Below, piece after piece: positions 25,303 through 33,900 of a DNA stretch of 59,299 bases. The translations under genes and the position numbers were made by a program. The notes under the pieces were generated by a model, which was given only the letters and a program-made list of their open reading frames with translations, had not been told where the DNA came from and ran no database searches. The stretch comes from CANKBT01 sp038236005 (lineage in GTDB: Bacteria > Actinomycetota > Actinomycetes > Mycobacteriales > SCTD01): positions 1 to 59,299 of the forward strand of contig JBBSTI010000001.1 of NCBI GenBank assembly GCA_038236005.1. Reading direction: 5' to 3'. Within the stretch, counting starts at the first letter, position 1. Each line of letters opens with the position of its first letter.

Positions 25303-26871
25303 TTACTTCTCCAAGGACGTGACCGGGGCTTCCAGGTCCGGCGGGTCGTTCAGCAGCGTGCCCGCCTTGTACTCGGCGAAGTAGCTCTTCATCTCCTTCT
25401 TCACGACCGGCAGCAGGAGGTAGACCCCGGCCAGGTTGACGAAGGCGCAGAGGAACAGCATCGCGTCGGCGAAGTCGAGCACCTGGCCGAAGTTGAGCAC
25501 CGACCCGATCACGACGAACGTGCAGAAGATGAGCTTGAAGGTGAGCTCGGAGCGCGGGCTGCGACCGAACAGGGTCGTCCAGGCCTTGAGGCCGTAGTAG
25601 CTCCAGGTCAGCAGGGTCGAGAAGGCAAACAGCGCCACGGCCAGCGCCAGCACGTTCGGGAACCAGGAGACGACGGACTCAAAGGCCCCGGAGGTGACGA
25701 CGACGCCGTCGGGCGCGGCCCCGCCGGCCTCGACCGCGGCGCGGCCGTCGAGCCAGATCTGTGGACGGGCGATGACGATGGTCAGCGCGGTCATCGTGCA
25801 GACCACGACGGTGTCGATGAACGGCTCGAGCAGCGCCACGAAGCCTTCGCTGACCGGACGCCGGGTCTTGGCGGCGGAGTGCGCGATCGGGGCGGAGCCG
25901 AGGCCGGCCTCGTTGGAGAACGCGGCCCGCTGGAAGCCGATGATGAGAACGCCCAGGAACCCGCCTGCGACGCCCTCGCCGGTGAACGCTCCGCTGAAGA
26001 TGTCGCTGACAGCGCCGGGGACCTGGCCGGCGTTGGTCACGATGACGATGAGGCAGGCGAGGACGTAGATGAGACCCATCGCCGGGACGAGCCGGCCGGT
26101 GATGTTGCCGATGGACTTGATCCCGCCCAGGATCACGATGCCGACCAGGAAGGCGAGGGTGAGACCGAAGAGCAGGGCGGCCGCGTCGCTCGCGAGGAAG
26201 CCGTCGTCACCGCCGGTGACGTTCCTGGCCTGGGCGTAGGTCTGGTTGGCCTGGAACATGTTGCCGCCGGCGAGGCCGAACGCGGTGATCGACACCGCGA
26301 ACACGCCGGTCAGGAACTTGGCGGGCATCTCACCGAAGCGGGCGAAGGCGATCGGCAGATAGCTGAACGGCCCGCCGCTGACCGAGCCGTCCTCATGGAT
26401 CGTGCGGTACTTCACGCCGAGCGTGCACTCGGCGAACTTCGTCGCCATCCCGAGCAGCCCGGCGACGATCATCCAGAACGTCGCACCTGGCCCGCCGACC
26501 GTGACCGCGACGCCGACCCCGGCGATGTTGCCGAGCCCGACGGTTCCGGAGACGGCGGCCGTCAGGGCCTGGAAGTGCGAGATCTCGCCGGGATCGGTGC
26601 TCTTGCTGAACTTGCCTCGGATGACCTGGAGGGCGATCTTGATGCCGCGGACCTGGATGAAGCCGAAGTAGATCGTGAAGATGATCGCCGCGGCGACGAG
26701 CCAGAACACCACGATCGGTCGGGGAGTGCCGTTGATCGGCACCTCGAAGAAGATGATCTTCGTCGCGACGGTGTTGATCGGCTCGAAGACGGTGTTGATC
26801 GCGTTCTCGATGGACTGAAGGGCACCTCCCTCAGCGGCAAGGATGATGGGGGGTTCGGTCAGCGGAAGCAT
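25303..26871 (-). CDS. Sodium:alanine/glycine symporter (AGCS family)
   Basis: A 522-residue secondary transporter with about 11 helices. AGCS signatures are clear: ALTAAVSGTVGLGNIAGVGV followed by GGPGATFWMIVAGLLGMATK, then FAECTLGVKYR and the later FSNEAGLGSAPIAHS motif. It imports alanine, glycine or related amino acids with Na+. The first residues include a hydrophobic stretch then a periplasmic or amphipathic loop. ATG at 26871. Upstream, ACGTAAAAGTAACGT (26935-26949) is an imperfect palindrome that could be a regulator site. It is monocistronic with a terminator at 25223-25258. Confidence 0.9.
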   Translation of the reverse strand: MLPLTEPPIILAAEGGALQSIENAINTVFEPINTVATKIIFFEVPINGTPRPIVVFWLVAAAIIFTIYFGFIQVRGIKIALQVIRGKFSKSTDPGEISHFQALTAAVSGTVGLGNIAGVGVAVTVGGPGATFWMIVAGLLGMATKFAECTLGVKYRTIHEDGSVSGGPFSYLPIAFARFGEMPAKFLTGVFAVSITAFGLAGGNMFQANQTYAQARNVTGGDDGFLASDAAALLFGLTLAFLVGIVILGGIKSIGNITGRLVPAMGLIYVLACLIVIVTNAGQVPGAVSDIFSGAFTGEGVAGGFLGVLIIGFQRAAFSNEAGLGSAPIAHSAAKTRRPVSEGFVALLEPFIDTVVVCTMTALTIVIARPQIWLDGRAAVEAGGAAPDGVVVTSGAFESVVSWFPNVLALAVALFAFSTLLTWSYYGLKAWTTLFGRSPRSELTFKLIFCTFVVIGSVLNFGQVLDFADAMLFLCAFVNLAGVYLLLPVVKKEMKSYFAEYKAGTLLNDPPDLEAPVTSLEK

Positions 26872-27001
26872 GCTGCACTAGACCGGTTAAACCCCCAGCA
26901 CGCAAGCCGAAGTGCCCGATACGAGCAGTATTGACGTAAAAGTAACGTGACTTGCGCCTATGACTCGGGTCACACTGCGACCCAGCGTGACTCTGGGTAC
27001 C

Positions 27002-27982
27002 TCAGCGAATCGCGAGAGTCACCTTGCCGGTCGCCCGGCGCTCGTCCAGCTCGGCCAGCGCTTCGGCGGCCCGGTCCATCGAGAAGGAGGCACCGAGCAC
27101 CGGGGTGAGCCGACCGGCCTCGAGATGGGGCAGCAGGTCGGCCCACTGCTCCTGCAGGAAGGGGACCCCGGCCACCGTCCAGAACGCGCCCCAGCCGACC
27201 CCGACGACGGAGACGTTGTTGAGCAGCAGCCGGTTGACCCGAACGGTCGGGATCTCGCCACCGGTAAAGCCGATCACCAGCAGGCGTCCCTCGGGCGCGA
27301 GGCTGCGCAGCGAGTCGGTGAACCGGTCTCCGCCGACCGGGTCGACGATCACGTCGACGCCCCTGCCGTCGGTGAGCTCCTTGACGGAAGCCTTGAACCC
27401 GTCGGCGAGCACGACCTCGTCGGCGCCGGCCTCGGTCGCTGCCGCCTTCTTGTCCTCGGTGGAGACGACCGCGATCACCTTCGCACCGAGCGCCTTCGCC
27501 AGCTGGGTGGCTGCGGTGCCGACCCCGCCGGCCGCTCCATGGACCAGCACCGTCTCGCCGGCCCGCAGCTGCCCGCGTCGCACGAGGGCGAAGTGCACGG
27601 TCAGGTAGTTCATCGGCAGGGCGGCGCCCTGGGCGAACGACAGCGCCTCGGGCAGCGGGAACACCATCACCGGGTCGCAGGCCACGGTCTCGGCGAAGCC
27701 ACCGGTGCCGGGAAACGCGACCACCCGGTCACCGCTGCTGAAGCCGGAACCCTCTGGTGCTGTACGCACCACGCCCGCCACCTCCGAGCCCGGCGTGAAC
27801 GGCAGCTCCGGCTTGAGCTGGTAGAGCCCGCGCGTCTGCAGGACCTCCGGGAAGCTGACGCCAGCGGCGTGGACGTCGATGACGACAGCGCCCGGGCCTG
27901 CGACCTCGCCGGCATCAGGAACCTCACGCACCTCCACGGCCGCAGGTCCGTCGAGGGTGGTGATCTGAACGGCGCGCATCAT
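27002..27982 (-). CDS. NADPH:quinone oxidoreductase family protein
   Basis: A 326-residue zinc-less MDR enzyme of the QOR branch. It has an N-terminal GroES-like domain with FTPGSEVAGVV in place of the zinc GHE motif, the Rossmann motif VLVHGAAGGVGTAATQLAKA, and DVIVDPVGGDRF. It reduces quinones or enone groups with NADPH. The two ATGs at 27982 and 27979 overlap the TGA of the upstream phosphotriesterase-like gene, so the two proteins are translationally coupled and may act on the same compound. Confidence 0.9.
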   Translation of the reverse strand: MMRAVQITTLDGPAAVEVREVPDAGEVAGPGAVVIDVHAAGVSFPEVLQTRGLYQLKPELPFTPGSEVAGVVRTAPEGSGFSSGDRVVAFPGTGGFAETVACDPVMVFPLPEALSFAQGAALPMNYLTVHFALVRRGQLRAGETVLVHGAAGGVGTAATQLAKALGAKVIAVVSTEDKKAAATEAGADEVVLADGFKASVKELTDGRGVDVIVDPVGGDRFTDSLRSLAPEGRLLVIGFTGGEIPTVRVNRLLLNNVSVVGVGWGAFWTVAGVPFLQEQWADLLPHLEAGRLTPVLGASFSMDRAAEALAELDERRATGKVTLAIR

Positions 27983-28986
27983 GCTCCAGTCGGGTCGGGC
28001 TCGAAGAGCCGGCGGGGAACGTCTACCAGCATCGTGTCCAGCTGCGCCTCGGTGACGCCCTGCTCGCGGAGATAGGGCAGCACCTTCTGCTCCAGGTGGA
28101 GGTAGTGCCAGTCCGGCAGGAACGCCATGACGTCAGGGTCGATCCAGTCGATGTAGCAGGAGGCGTCCTGCGACAGAGACATCGAGGCGGCATAACCCCG
28201 CCGGCACAGCTCGACGACCGTGTCGGCGCGGCTCTCCATGGTGTTCTCGAGGTAGATGCCGAAGCGGTCCATCCCGAGGACGAAGCCGGCGTCGGCCAGC
28301 TCGACGAGGTGGTCGACATCGGCCGCGTCCGGGCCGATGTCACCGCTGTGGCCGAGCACGACCCGCCGCGGGTCGACACCCTCCTCGTCGCACAGGACCC
28401 GTTTGACGTCGAGCCCCGTACGCGTCGCCGGGTGGGTGTGCACGGTCACCGGGACGCCGGTCTGTCGCTGGGCCTTGCCGACCGCGCGCATGATCCGCTC
28501 GACGCCCGGCGTCATGCCGGGTGCGTCGATCGCGCACTTGAGGAAGCCGGCCCGCACGTCCGTCCCGGAGATCCCCTGCTCGATGTCCTTGACGAACATG
28601 TCGACCATCGGGTCCGGCACGTCGATGCCCAGCACGGGGGTGAGTGCGGGACCCCGGTAGTGGAAATACATCGGGACCGAGTCGTAGGTGTAGACGCCGG
28701 TCGCCACCACGATCTGCAGCTCTGGGACCTGCGCCGCGATCTTGGCGACCCGGGGCACATCACGCCCGAGCCCGATCACGGTGGGATCCAGGATCGTGCG
28801 AACACCGGCTGCTGCCAGCGCCTTGAGGCGGGTCACCGCGTCCTGGATGCGCGCCTGCTCGTCGCCCCAGTGCTCCGGGTGGTTCTGCTGCACGTCGGGC
28901 GTCAGCACGAACACGTGCTCATGGACCAGCGTGCGGCCGAGATCGGCCGCCTCGACGGGTCCTTGGACGGTCTGGACCAGACTCAT
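27979..28986 (-). CDS. Phosphotriesterase-family metal-dependent hydrolase
   Basis: A 335-residue amidohydrolase-fold enzyme of the phosphotriesterase/lactonase family. The dimetal ligands are in place: HEH (VHEHVFVL), a lysine for carbamylation in GFLKCAID, HTHP, the HSGD motif and Asp in LGMDRFGIYL. Most family members are lactonases or esterases rather than true phosphotriesterases. ATG at 28986 follows GGAGG at 6-nt spacing. First gene of a two-gene operon with the quinone reductase; perhaps a small catabolic pathway. Confidence 0.88.
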   Translation of the reverse strand: MSLVQTVQGPVEAADLGRTLVHEHVFVLTPDVQQNHPEHWGDEQARIQDAVTRLKALAAAGVRTILDPTVIGLGRDVPRVAKIAAQVPELQIVVATGVYTYDSVPMYFHYRGPALTPVLGIDVPDPMVDMFVKDIEQGISGTDVRAGFLKCAIDAPGMTPGVERIMRAVGKAQRQTGVPVTVHTHPATRTGLDVKRVLCDEEGVDPRRVVLGHSGDIGPDAADVDHLVELADAGFVLGMDRFGIYLENTMESRADTVVELCRRGYAASMSLSQDASCYIDWIDPDVMAFLPDWHYLHLEQKVLPYLREQGVTEAQLDTMLVDVPRRLFEPDPTGA

Positions 28987-29062
28987 GACGGCCTCCGGTA
29001 GGGGGAGTGACGTGGCGTGCGACACGGTACGGGCCGGGTCCGACAGCCCGGTCGGCAGGAGG

Positions 29063-30907
29063 TCAGCCCCGACCGAACAGGCCCTTCTTCTTCTGCTTGC
29101 TCAGAGGTGCGCCCACCGGGTGCCGGGCAACGGGTCGGGTTTCCTGGTCGTCCGGCTCGTCGTCGTCGAACCCCACCGACGACAGCTCGCGCAGCAGGGA
29201 CGCGGTGTCGGTGTCCTGGCCGGCCCAGACCGGCGAGTCGTCCTCAGGCTCGTACGCAGCCACGGTCGGTGCTGCGTCCTGATCGACCTGGTCGGACCGG
29301 GTGTCCGCCGTGGGTGCCTCCGACGCCTCCGACGCGTAGGAGGCCTCGAACAGCTCGGCGCGCGCCTGGGTGGCCAGTGCCACGTCGTCCTCCGGAGAGG
29401 GCGGTTGGGAAGGGATCTGGCCCCGGCTGGTCCGGGCCTCGGCGCGCTCTGCTTCGGCCCGTTCGGTCTCCGCCCTTTCGGCTTCCGCCCGCTCTGCTTC
29501 GACGCGTTCGGTCTGGACGCGTTCGGCTTCGGCCCGTTCGTTCTCGACACGCTCTGTTTCTGCTCGCATGTTCTCGGCCCGTTCGGCCTCCGCCCGTTCG
29601 GTCCCGATGCGTTCGGCCTCGGCCCGTTCGGCCTCGATGCGTTCGGCCTCGGCCCGTTCGGCCTCGACCGCGTCCTCGGTGGGGTCCTCGTGTGCGCCGT
29701 CCGGGTCGACCGGGCGACCCAGGGCACGACGTGCAGCGAGATCGACGACGATGGCGTCCGGGGTCTCGGCCGGGCCGGTCGTCTGCGCGGCGAGGGCCGC
29801 GTTGCGGGCGGCCTCCAGCTCCGCCTGAGCCGCGAGCAGCTCTGCGGCATCGCCAGGCCGTCGGGCCACGTCCCTTCGACGCAGCGCCTCCCGCTCCTCG
29901 GCGAGCTGCACCTGCGACTGGTCCGGCCCGGTCTCGGGCAGCGGTGGCTTGGCGAAGGCGGCGAACAGGTCTTCGCCCGGTCGCCCGGGGCCGAGCATGG
30001 CCGACAGCGAGTCAGAGACCCGGTGCAGCGTGTCCTCGACGTTCTCGTCCGCGCGCCCGGCGCCCGGCGCGGGGGGCTCGTCCTCCCGGTTCGACCGGTC
30101 GCCCGGCGCGAAGGCCGCCATCAGGGCGGCTGGCACCGCTGGCTCGACCGACTCGCCCGCCGGCTCGACCGTCTCCGCCGGCTCGTCTGCTGGTGGGGCG
30201 AGCACCTCGACCAGCCCCGCGGTCACGAGGGTCGAGACGACGCCGGCAGCCTCGTACAGGGTGAAGCCGCCGTCGCGCGCCAGCTCGGCGACCGTACGCA
30301 GACCGTCGACCTTGCACAGCAACGACCAGGCGTCCGGGTCGATCGCGAGCTCGGCCTCGGTGTTCCCGGCGGAGGCGAGGACGGGCACCGAGGAGCCCCC
30401 AGGGACCTGGGCGCGGATGGCCTGCCAGCTCTCCCTGCGCCGTTCGACCTCGGCCAGCAGCTCTGCGACCTCGACCGGCGTCGCGACGTCCTCTCGGGTG
30501 CGCTCGTTGACCCGGAACCGCCAGGTGCCCTCGTCCCAGACCAACAGGTCGGCCATCGCTGAGCGCAGCTGCTCCTGGACGAAGGCCTCGACGACCGGCT
30601 GCTCGACGTAGCCGAGGTGCACGAGCAGCTCGCCGAGCCGCCAGCCCTGCAGCTCGGTGCGCTGCGCCTCGATCGCGTCCGCCAGGGACTCGGGGGCGAG
30701 GTCGCCGCTGCTGACCAGCCGGGAGCCGAGTGCGGGTGAGGAGCGGCCCGGGGCGACCACGGAGTAGACCCGGCCGCTGCGGAGGTAGACCTTCGCCTGC
30801 TCGCCGACCGCGTCCTTCACGTGCAGGCAGCCGCTGGAACCGCCGTCCGCCAGCTGAGCGAGGACAGCCGGCAGACCTGCCTCGCTGATCGCGCCCTTGA
30901 GCACCAC
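29063..30907 (-). CDS. DUF4388 (PATAN-like) domain protein with long charged pentad-repeat helix
   Basis: About 614 residues. The N-terminal DUF4388 domain (GAISEAGLPAVLAQL, GSSGCLHVKDAVGEQ, VYLRSGRVYSV) is followed by a winged-helix-like segment (WSLLCKVDGLRTVAELARDG). A low-complexity linker follows, then about 15 tandem pentads of the type AEAER (encoded at about 29434-29672), and a disordered acidic tail ending SKQKKKGLFGRG. DUF4388 proteins are linked to signalling and gliding-type functions, and the role here is unknown. GTG GTG at 30907/30904 with upstream GAGG is the best start; the frame continues upstream but only antisense to rsiG. Confidence 0.72.
   Translation of the reverse strand: MVLKGAISEAGLPAVLAQLADGGSSGCLHVKDAVGEQAKVYLRSGRVYSVVAPGRSSPALGSRLVSSGDLAPESLADAIEAQRTELQGWRLGELLVHLGYVEQPVVEAFVQEQLRSAMADLLVWDEGTWRFRVNERTREDVATPVEVAELLAEVERRRESWQAIRAQVPGGSSVPVLASAGNTEAELAIDPDAWSLLCKVDGLRTVAELARDGGFTLYEAAGVVSTLVTAGLVEVLAPPADEPAETVEPAGESVEPAVPAALMAAFAPGDRSNREDEPPAPGAGRADENVEDTLHRVSDSLSAMLGPGRPGEDLFAAFAKPPLPETGPDQSQVQLAEEREALRRRDVARRPGDAAELLAAQAELEAARNAALAAQTTGPAETPDAIVVDLAARRALGRPVDPDGAHEDPTEDAVEAERAEAERIEAERAEAERIGTERAEAERAENMRAETERVENERAEAERVQTERVEAERAEAERAETERAEAERAEARTSRGQIPSQPPSPEDDVALATQARAELFEASYASEASEAPTADTRSDQVDQDAAPTVAAYEPEDDSPVWAGQDTDTASLLRELSSVGFDDDEPDDQETRPVARHPVGAPLSKQKKKGLFGRG
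29434..29672. repeat. 15-bp tandem repeat encoding (A/V/I)ExER pentads
   Basis: About 16 degenerate 15-bp units (for example GTTCGGCCTCGGCCC on the plus strand) encode VEAER, AEAER, IEAER, IGTER, AETER, VENER and similar pentads. Spacing of Glu and Arg would give dense i to i+3/i+4 salt bridges, typical of a stable single alpha helix rather than a heptad coiled coil. Copy number is likely to vary between strains. Confidence 0.85.
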
Positions 30908-31114
30908 GCCTGCACCTCTTCGTGTTCCTCGTCCGTGTGTCTGCGCTCGTGACTTCGGCAGGACAGGGGGTGACGTTGAGGGCGCGTCGTCATCTCGTAC
31001 GCGCACTTTTCTGGTAAGGAGGAGCGGATCTGTCACCATGGGGCTACGGCCTGGCGCGATGCTGCCTCCTGCGTCGCGCGTCCGAGGCCGACCTACGAAA
31101 CGATCGGAGCTCCG

Positions 31115-31705
31115 GTGACCACTGAGACCCAGCCGTCCGACCCCTCCGAGACGCCCGCGGGCGCCGCCGCTGACGCACCGGGCAAGCGGCGCCTGGACCG
31201 GGTGCTGGCCGAGGGCTACCTCGACGGGCTGGGCACGGCCAGCCTCGCGGACGTGCGCGAGATGCGCACCGAGGCCGAGCAGGAGGAGGTCGACCTGTCG
31301 TACGTGCGCCGCATGCTTCAGGGGCGGGTCGACGTGCTGCGCGCCGAGCTGTCCCGGCGCAAGGGCGCGACCGGTGACCTGGTCGCCGACCTGGCAAAGA
31401 TCCTCGCCGAGGAGCAGCGAAGCCCCGCCCGAGGAAGCGGCCGGCACACCGTGCTGGAGCCGTCGCGGGTCGACAGCCACCGCCGACACGTCGAGTCGAT
31501 GCTCGCCGACGTGGATCTGTCCGACGTCTCGGCCCGCTCGGAGGAGGACCTCGACACGGCGATCGTCGAGCTGGGTGACCAGGAGCAGATGCTCTCGGCA
31601 CAGCGCCGCGAGGTGCAGGTCGTCATGGACGCCTGCTCCGCCGAGATCACCCGCCGCTATCGCGACGGCGAGGCCGACGTCGACGCGCTGCTGGCCGAGA
31701 GCTGA
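31115..31705 (+). CDS. rsiG: RsiG-like c-di-GMP-binding anti-sigma factor
   Basis: A 196-residue helical protein with two exact copies of the c-di-GMP signature E(X)3S(X)2R(X)3Q(X)3D, the hallmark of Streptomyces RsiG: E58-S62-R65-Q69-D73 and E157-S161-R164-Q168-D172. In Streptomyces, RsiG bound to c-di-GMP sequesters the sigma factor WhiG and so delays sporulation; in other actinobacteria the partner is a FliA/WhiG-type sigma. The N-terminal 25 residues look disordered. GTG at 31115 follows GGAG. An asparaginase gene follows 32 bp downstream on the same strand. A GGDEF-EAL gene in this window could supply or remove the ligand. Confidence 0.88.
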   Translation: MTTETQPSDPSETPAGAAADAPGKRRLDRVLAEGYLDGLGTASLADVREMRTEAEQEEVDLSYVRRMLQGRVDVLRAELSRRKGATGDLVADLAKILAEEQRSPARGSGRHTVLEPSRVDSHRRHVESMLADVDLSDVSARSEEDLDTAIVELGDQEQMLSAQRREVQVVMDACSAEITRRYRDGEADVDALLAES

Positions 31706-31737
31706 GCGCGTCCGGCGCCTTCGACCCGGTCCCGCTG

Positions 31738-32670
31738 GTGCAGGTCACCCGCGGTGACCTGGTCGAATGTGTCCATCACGGCTCGGTCGTCGCGATCCGT
31801 CCGGACGGGAGCGTCGCCCTGTCGCTGGGCACGACCGGTCCGGTCCTGCCGCGTTCGTCCAACAAGCCGTTGCAGGCGGTCGGGCTGCTCGAGCTGGGCT
31901 GGGAGCCCGCCCGGCCGGAGCACCTCACGCTCGCGTCGGCCTCGCACTCCGGACAGGAGCAGCACACCCGGGTCGTGCGGGAGATGCTCGCCCTGCTCCC
32001 CGGCTCGCCCGACCCCGAGGACGTGCTCGGCTGCCCGCCGGACCTGCCGCTGTCGCGTGAGGCAGCCCACGATGCAGCGGGTCCGCGTCGGCTGACGATG
32101 AACTGCTCGGGCAAGCATGCGGCGATGCTGCTCACCTGCGAGGTGCGCGGCTGGCCCCTGGCGGGCTATCTCGACCCGGCCCACCCGCTGCAGGCTGCGC
32201 TGACCGCGACCGTGGGGCGGCGCGCCCGCGAGCCGGGGGCCCCCGGGGTGACCGATGGCTGCGGCGCGCCTCAGCACGCCCTGTCTCTGCTGGGTCTTGC
32301 TCGAGCCTTCGGCGCGTTGGCCGCAGCCGCGGGCGGCCCGGCGGCCGAGGTCGCCGCAGCGATGACCGCGCACCCCGAGCTGGTGGGCGGCACCGGCCGG
32401 GACGTCACGGCGCTGATGCAGCGGCTGCCGGGCGCGGTGGCCAAGGACGGGGCGGACGGGGCGTACGCCCTGGGGCTCGCTGACGGTTCGGCCGTGGCCC
32501 TGAAGATCGCCGACGGGGCCGAGCGCGCCCGCACGCCGGTGCTGGTCGCCGCGCTGGCCGCCCTCGGGGCAGAGGTCACCGGCCTGGCCGAGCTGGCCGC
32601 GCTGCCGGTGCTCGGTGGGGGGACGCCGGTCGGCGCGGTCCGGGTCCTGCCGGGTGCCTTCTCGATCTGA
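31738..32670 (+). CDS. Asparaginase (type II, Rhizobium etli-like family)
   Basis: A 310-residue member of the thermolabile asparaginase family. Motifs include LPRSSNKPLQAVGLLE, ASHSGQEQHTRVV, MNCSGKHAAML, VTDGCGAPQHAL and ELVGGTGRDVTALM. It hydrolyses asparagine to aspartate and ammonia. GTG at 31738 is the first usable start; it lies 32 bp after the rsiG stop on the same strand, so co-transcription is likely. Length matches the family. Confidence 0.9.
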   Translation: MQVTRGDLVECVHHGSVVAIRPDGSVALSLGTTGPVLPRSSNKPLQAVGLLELGWEPARPEHLTLASASHSGQEQHTRVVREMLALLPGSPDPEDVLGCPPDLPLSREAAHDAAGPRRLTMNCSGKHAAMLLTCEVRGWPLAGYLDPAHPLQAALTATVGRRAREPGAPGVTDGCGAPQHALSLLGLARAFGALAAAAGGPAAEVAAAMTAHPELVGGTGRDVTALMQRLPGAVAKDGADGAYALGLADGSAVALKIADGAERARTPVLVAALAALGAEVTGLAELAALPVLGGGTPVGAVRVLPGAFSI

Positions 32671-32707
32671 CCCTGTTGAGGGTTGCTCGGCCGGGGGAGG
32701 TTGGGCA

Positions 32708-32722
32708 TACCCCCGAGGGGTA
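32708..32722. promoter_or_regulatory. CsoR operator TACCCC-N3-GGGGTA
   Basis: TACCCC and GGGGTA arms around CGA, ending 10 bp before the csoR GTG. This is the G-tract palindrome recognised by CsoR-family repressors and points to copper-relieved autoregulation of csoR and the following copZ. Confidence 0.8.
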
Positions 32723-32732
32723 AAGTGAGCGA

Positions 32733-33044
32733 GTGACTGCAGACATGGACGGGCCCGCGACGCCGACGGGATATGCCGACACCAAGGCCCAGCACCTGGC
32801 AAGGATCCGGCGGGTCGAGGGGCAGGTGCGCGGGATCGGGAGGATGGTGGAGCAGGACACCTACTGCATCGACGTCCTGACCCAGGTCGCGGCGGCGACG
32901 CGAGCGCTGCAGGCCGTCTCCCTCAAGCTGCTCGACGAGCACCTTGCACACTGTGTGATGGGGGCACTGGCGACCGACGGCGACGAGGCTGACGCCAAGC
33001 TGGCTGAGGCCAGCGCAGCGATCGCCCGCCTCGTACGGTCCTGA
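32733..33044 (+). CDS. csoR: CsoR-family copper-sensing repressor
   Basis: A 103-residue all-helical repressor of the CsoR/RcnR family. The Cu(I) ligands are conserved with mycobacterial spacing: Cys45 (DTYCIDVL), His70 and Cys74 (DEHLAHCVMGA). The preceding RIRRVEGQVRGIGRM is the family DNA-contact helix. Copper binding would release the TACCCC-GGGGTA operator. GTG at 32733 fits a near-leaderless transcript; ATG at 32745 is an alternative. copZ follows 44 bp downstream, but no CopA ATPase gene is adjacent. Confidence 0.92.
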   Translation: MTADMDGPATPTGYADTKAQHLARIRRVEGQVRGIGRMVEQDTYCIDVLTQVAAATRALQAVSLKLLDEHLAHCVMGALATDGDEADAKLAEASAAIARLVRS

Positions 33045-33088
33045 CCATCCAGCACGCCCCGCACACCCGCCCAGGAACGAGGAGCACC

Positions 33089-33283
33089 ATGAGCGACACC
33101 TACACCGTGACCGGCATGACCTGCGAGCACTGCGTCGCGTCCGTGACCGAGGAGGTCAGCGCGCTGCGCGGCGTCACCGAGGCCACGGTCGACCTGTCCA
33201 CCGGCACCTTGACCGTCGACGGGCAGGCCACCGAGGACGCGGTGCGCGGCGCGGTCGAGGAGGCCGGCTACCAGCTGGCCTGA
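33089..33283 (+). CDS. copZ: Copper chaperone (HMA domain)
   Basis: A 64-residue ferredoxin-like metallochaperone with the metal site GMTCEHC (Cys12, Cys15) and the typical beta-alpha-beta layout ending in EEAGYQLA. It carries Cu(I) to an exporter or sequesters it. ATG at 33089 is preceded by GAGGAG. It lies in the csoR operon, so its expression should rise with copper. The absence of a P1B ATPase next door means its delivery partner is elsewhere or that it only buffers copper. Confidence 0.9.
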   Translation: MSDTYTVTGMTCEHCVASVTEEVSALRGVTEATVDLSTGTLTVDGQATEDAVRGAVEEAGYQLA

Positions 33284-33476
33284 GCGCGACCTGGCTACCC
33301 GCCCGAGAGCGACCTCGTGGCCGTCACCGTCGATGCCCTGCTCGTGCTGCCGTTCCCAGACCCGTCGTCTGCGGTCCTTCCGGGCCGGCCCGTCGTGAGG
33401 CTGTCCAGGTACGCCGAACCCGGCCATGCTTGCAGGAGGCTTGCAGGAGCAAGCGCAAGGCCCTACCGTTCCTGGG

Positions 33477-33872
33477 ATGATGAAGGAGCCGCTGGACAGC
33501 GTGACCGGGGCGGGACATCGCCTCGGCGACTACATCCGCGACCAGCGCAAGCACAACCAGATCAGCCTGCGGCAGCTCGCCGCGCGGGCCGGGGTCAGCA
33601 ACCCCTACCTCAGCCAGATCGAGCGGGGGCTGCGCAAGCCCAGCGCGGAGATCCTGCAGCAGATCGCGCTCGGGCTCCGGGTCTCCGCCGAGGCGCTCTA
33701 TGTCCAGGCGGGCATCCTGGAGCGCGAGAAGGGCGGGGTCGTCCGGGACGCCATCGCCGGGGACGACGGGCTCACCGAGCGGCAGAAACAGGTGTTGCTC
33801 GAGATCTACGACTCGTTCCACAAGGAGAACGGCCCGCCTACGGTGTCCGTCGAGGTCACGGACCTCCCCTGA
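33477..33872 (+). CDS. XRE-family helix-turn-helix regulator (Rv0474-like)
   Basis: About 131 residues. The helix-turn-helix reads LRQLAARAGVSNPYLSQIER followed by GLRKPSAEILQQIALGLRVS. The C-terminal part (GDDGLTERQKQVLLEIYDSF) resembles Rv0474 of M. tuberculosis, whose gene also precedes a DUF2516 gene by a short distance. The start at ATG 33477 (or 33480) lies 8 nt after TACCGT, suggesting a leaderless mRNA. Upstream, CTTGCAGGAG is directly repeated (33430-33450) and could be its own operator. Targets are unknown. Confidence 0.85.
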   Translation: MMKEPLDSVTGAGHRLGDYIRDQRKHNQISLRQLAARAGVSNPYLSQIERGLRKPSAEILQQIALGLRVSAEALYVQAGILEREKGGVVRDAIAGDDGLTERQKQVLLEIYDSFHKENGPPTVSVEVTDLP

Positions 33873-33900
33873 CCTCCCGGGCCTGCCTCATACTGGACCC

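Noticed and set aside
25273..26934. 553-codon plus-strand frame opposite the symporter
   Set aside because: Antisense shadow; the AGCS motifs are clear on the minus strand.
28742..30562. 606-codon plus-strand frame with FGLDAFGLGPFGLD repeats
   Set aside because: The repeats are the antisense reading of the pentad-encoding DNA of the DUF4388 gene; the opposite strand has a coherent domain and start.
29063..31489. Extension of the DUF4388 protein to 808 residues
   Set aside because: The extra N-terminal part is antisense to rsiG, which has two exact c-di-GMP motifs; the internal GTG at 30907 is better.
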